Shown here piece by piece: positions 30,058 through 32,469 of a stretch of DNA of 32,469 nucleotides. The notes under the pieces were generated by a model. The model was given only the letters and a program-made list of their open reading frames with translations. It was not told the DNA's origin and did not search any database. Origin of the DNA: an uncultured Bacteroidota bacterium (lineage in GTDB: Bacteria; Bacteroidota; Bacteroidia; B-17B0; Aurantibacillaceae). The DNA is taken from positions 1 through 32,469 of the forward strand of contig CAIYSA010000025.1 of NCBI GenBank assembly GCA_903928655.1. Reading direction: 5' to 3'. Positions within the stretch are counted from its first letter, which is position 1. Every line of letters begins with the position of its first letter. A program made the translations under genes and the position numbers.

Positions 30058-32469
30058 ATGAAAAAATTCAACACTTCGCTGCTTCTATTAATTATATTGA
30101 TTGCAGGTTCAACAAAATCACTAAAAGCAGCTCATGGTTTACCGTTAATAGGTTTTTCTTATACTATAGGTTCAACTGGCGTTACAATTTCAGGCTCCTC
30201 TGACCCTGCAACTTGTGGTAATGGTCCCTTTTGGATGCAAACAAAAGTTACTTGCAGCCCATTACTCTTTTCAAATACCGCATTAGATGCGTGCTTAAAA
30301 ACTTATCTACAAACCTGGACTGGCGCGGGAACATCTTTCAACTCGTTTCCATGGTTCAATTCTCTTTTAAATGTTCCTGGGTATACTGCCGCTTTAGGTT
30401 GGTCCGACGGTTGTGTTTTAGAGCCATATCACACTACTTTTATTCCCTTTATAGATTTATGCCCTGGAAAGGTATATTATTTTGCAAGTCGCGAAATAGT
30501 AGGAGGTTCGGGAGGCGTTTCATATTTTGGTCCTTTTGGTCCAATTAATTCATTTACGGTTCCTGGAGTCAGCGTTCCATGCGTTCCAGGTTTTATTACT
30601 TCAAGTCCGCCAACATCCCTAGGAGCTCCATCCTGCGGAGGTCCAGTTATCCTTACATTCAATCTCCCTAGTGGTTGTAAAGAAAAGAAAACTTTAATAC
30701 CTGGGTGTAGTACCTGTGATTCAATTGTTTGGCGAGGACCTTTAGGGGTTATTGCAGTAAATACTACAACAATTATGGTAAATCCTTTATCAACAACTAC
30801 CTATACTGTAGCTTGGGATACCTGTAGTCCAATCAAAAAAGTTCAATGTAGTTGCGGTATTCTCAATCCAACAATTACAGTGTATATTGGCTCAATGAAT
30901 GCTTTATTTGCTTCCCCACCAACCTTATGCGCAGGAAGCACAGCTAACTTCACATCCTTAGCTTCTGGAGTAGAAAGCTGGTCCGTCAGTCCTTCAATCG
31001 GAGTTAGCCCTTCAACATCAACACTCTCCACATTTAATCCCGTCTTTAGCGGTCTGGGTACATATACTATTACTCATATTGCCTCTACTGGGCTTTGTAG
31101 TAGCACTTCTTCCAACGTTATAAGTATAACTCCTGGCCTAACCTCAACTATCACAACTGCAGGGGGGGGTTGCGGGCTTTTATCAGGAACAGGAACGGCA
31201 TCCGTTGCGGTTTCATCTACAGCTGGATTAACTTATGCATGGAGTTCCGGCGTATCTACAAGTTCAGTTGCCATAGGCTTAGCATTTGGAACCGTATATA
31301 CGGTTACCTTATCTAATGGTGGTTGTATTAATACAAATACTTTACTAATAAATAATTATCCAAGTCCTTTTGTATCATCCTTCAGCATATCTCCAGTATT
31401 ATGTTTTGGTCAATCTACTGGATCAATTGTTGCAACAATTGGAAGTGGTAGCCCGCCTTTTACGTGTGCTTGGTCACCTGTAATAACAACAACTTCCAAT
31501 ATTGTTATTGGTTGTGCGGCAGGCACGTATTCATTAATTGTAACAGATTTAAACGGCTGTACTACAAATAGTGTTGTAACAGTAAGTCAACCTACTCCGA
31601 TTTTTTTATCACTTGGCTCTAACACTACAACTCTTTGCAGTGGCAATAGTGCAACGCTAACAAATACCTTAACTGGTGGTGTACCTGTTTATTCTTACAC
31701 CTGGAATCCTGGCGGACTTACAGGCCCTGGACCACAAACGGTTACGCCCGCAACAACTACTATATATACGGTTATTGCGCAAGATGCTAACAGCTGCAAC
31801 ATAACAAGTACAATTACCATAAATGTATTAGCGCCATTAAATATTACAGGTAGCTCACAAACAGTTTGCATTGGCAATAACACTAATCTAATTTGTGCGG
31901 GTACAATTTCTCCAGCACTTACTTATACATGGTTGCCTATTGCAGGAAGCACATCTTCAATTACAATTCCAAACATCACAACTGGTGTTCAAACCTATAC
32001 TGCAATTGTTTCTGACGGATGTAGTATTCCAACAACCGTTGTAGTGTTTACTGTAACTACAAATCCAAATCCAACCGCAAGTATTGTTGCAGATGCATTA
32101 TCAGGAATTGCGCCTTTAACAATTAATTTTTCTGATTTAGGAACTGGTGGAACTTCATTTAATTGGAATTTTGGAAACGGAAGCACTTCTCTAAACCACA
32201 CTCCAGGATCTCAAATATATAACTCTGGAGGTATTTATTTAGTAACTTATTCCGTAACAAATTCTTTTGGTTGCAGTGCATATGATTCGTTATACATCAA
32301 CGCAATTGATGCAGAAGCAATAATGATTATTCCCAATGTATTTACTCCAAATGGAGATAAATCAAATGACTTTTTTGAAATAAAAGGAACCAATATTGTA
32401 AATTTCGAATGTTTGATTTATAATAGATGGGGGAAATTAGTATTTAGCTCAACAGACATAAAAATACCG
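30058..32469 (+). CDS. Large secreted repeat protein with PKD-like domain and gliding-motility/T9SS type B C-terminal domain (3' truncated by the window edge)
   Basis: ATG at 30058 opens MKKFNTSLLLLIILIAGSTKSLKAAHGLPLIGFSYTIG...; frame checked by eye without a stop to the window end (~804 codons). SBSPR-type Ig/PKD sequence (LTINFSDLGTGGTSFNWNFGNGSTS) and IIPNVFTPNGDKSNDFFEIKGTNIVNFECLIYNRWGKLVFSS. Confidence 0.9.
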   Translation, partial: MKKFNTSLLLLIILIAGSTKSLKAAHGLPLIGFSYTIGSTGVTISGSSDPATCGNGPFWMQTKVTCSPLLFSNTALDACLKTYLQTWTGAGTSFNSFPWFNSLLNVPGYTAALGWSDGCVLEPYHTTFIPFIDLCPGKVYYFASREIVGGSGGVSYFGPFGPINSFTVPGVSVPCVPGFITSSPPTSLGAPSCGGPVILTFNLPSGCKEKKTLIPGCSTCDSIVWRGPLGVIAVNTTTIMVNPLSTTTYTVAWDTCSPIKKVQCSCGILNPTITVYIGSMNALFASPPTLCAGSTANFTSLASGVESWSVSPSIGVSPSTSTLSTFNPVFSGLGTYTITHIASTGLCSSTSSNVISITPGLTSTITTAGGGCGLLSGTGTASVAVSSTAGLTYAWSSGVSTSSVAIGLAFGTVYTVTLSNGGCINTNTLLINNYPSPFVSSFSISPVLCFGQSTGSIVATIGSGSPPFTCAWSPVITTTSNIVIGCAAGTYSLIVTDLNGCTTNSVVTVSQPTPIFLSLGSNTTTLCSGNSATLTNTLTGGVPVYSYTWNPGGLTGPGPQTVTPATTTIYTVIAQDANSCNITSTITINVLAPLNITGSSQTVCIGNNTNLICAGTISPALTYTWLPIAGSTSSITIPNITTGVQTYTAIVSDGCSIPTTVVVFTVTTNPNPTASIVADALSGIAPLTINFSDLGTGGTSFNWNFGNGSTSLNHTPGSQIYNSGGIYLVTYSVTNSFGCSAYDSLYINAIDAEAIMIIPNVFTPNGDKSNDFFEIKGTNIVNFECLIYNRWGKLVFSSTDIKIP

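Noticed and set aside
30231-32201. Short ORFs 30231..30548 (+) and 30477..30662, 30843..31031, 31695..31883, 31995..32201 (-)
   Set aside because: All overlap the large open + frame starting at 30058 and are shadow ORFs of it.

Overview
The window is AT-rich Bacteroidota DNA, judged from T9SS C-terminal domains, TAnnTTTG-type -7 elements and gene order. The core is a minus-strand housekeeping block: tRNA-Thr(UGU), tRNA-Tyr, tRNA-Gly, tRNA-Thr(GGU), tuf, tRNA-Trp, secE, nusG, rplK, rplA, rplJ, rplL, rpoB, rpoC. It is bounded on the left by a PiT-family phosphate transporter. On the right is accessory and metabolic content: a PASTA protein, a T9SS substrate and an RluA-type synthase; a LamG and tandem-repeat T9SS protein; a kelch-like single-pass membrane protein; a DUF1330-like protein; rnhB; two divergent peroxiredoxins; a FemAB/GNAT-like gene split by an in-frame TAA; cysC; deoC; and an OmpR/PhoB-type response regulator. 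The last item is a large secreted protein (start 30058) that runs off the window edge, carries a gliding-motility/T9SS type B C-terminal domain, and is absent from the ORF track. The most interesting observations are: (1) the promoters of the PiT transporter and the response regulator, 28-29 kb apart, share TTAA(C/T)(A/G)-N5-TTAACA-N20-TACATTT, a candidate Pho-box-like regulon; (2) two homologous ~40-bp palindromic elements lie upstream of the LamG surface protein and the kelch-like membrane protein; (3) an in-frame nonsense codon interrupts an acyltransferase-like gene; (4) an 8-G tract in the secreted-protein ORF may be phase variable; (5) there are strong intercistronic hairpins at rplL/rpoB (attenuator-like) and rpoB/rpoC. 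All calls are by eye. No database search was run.
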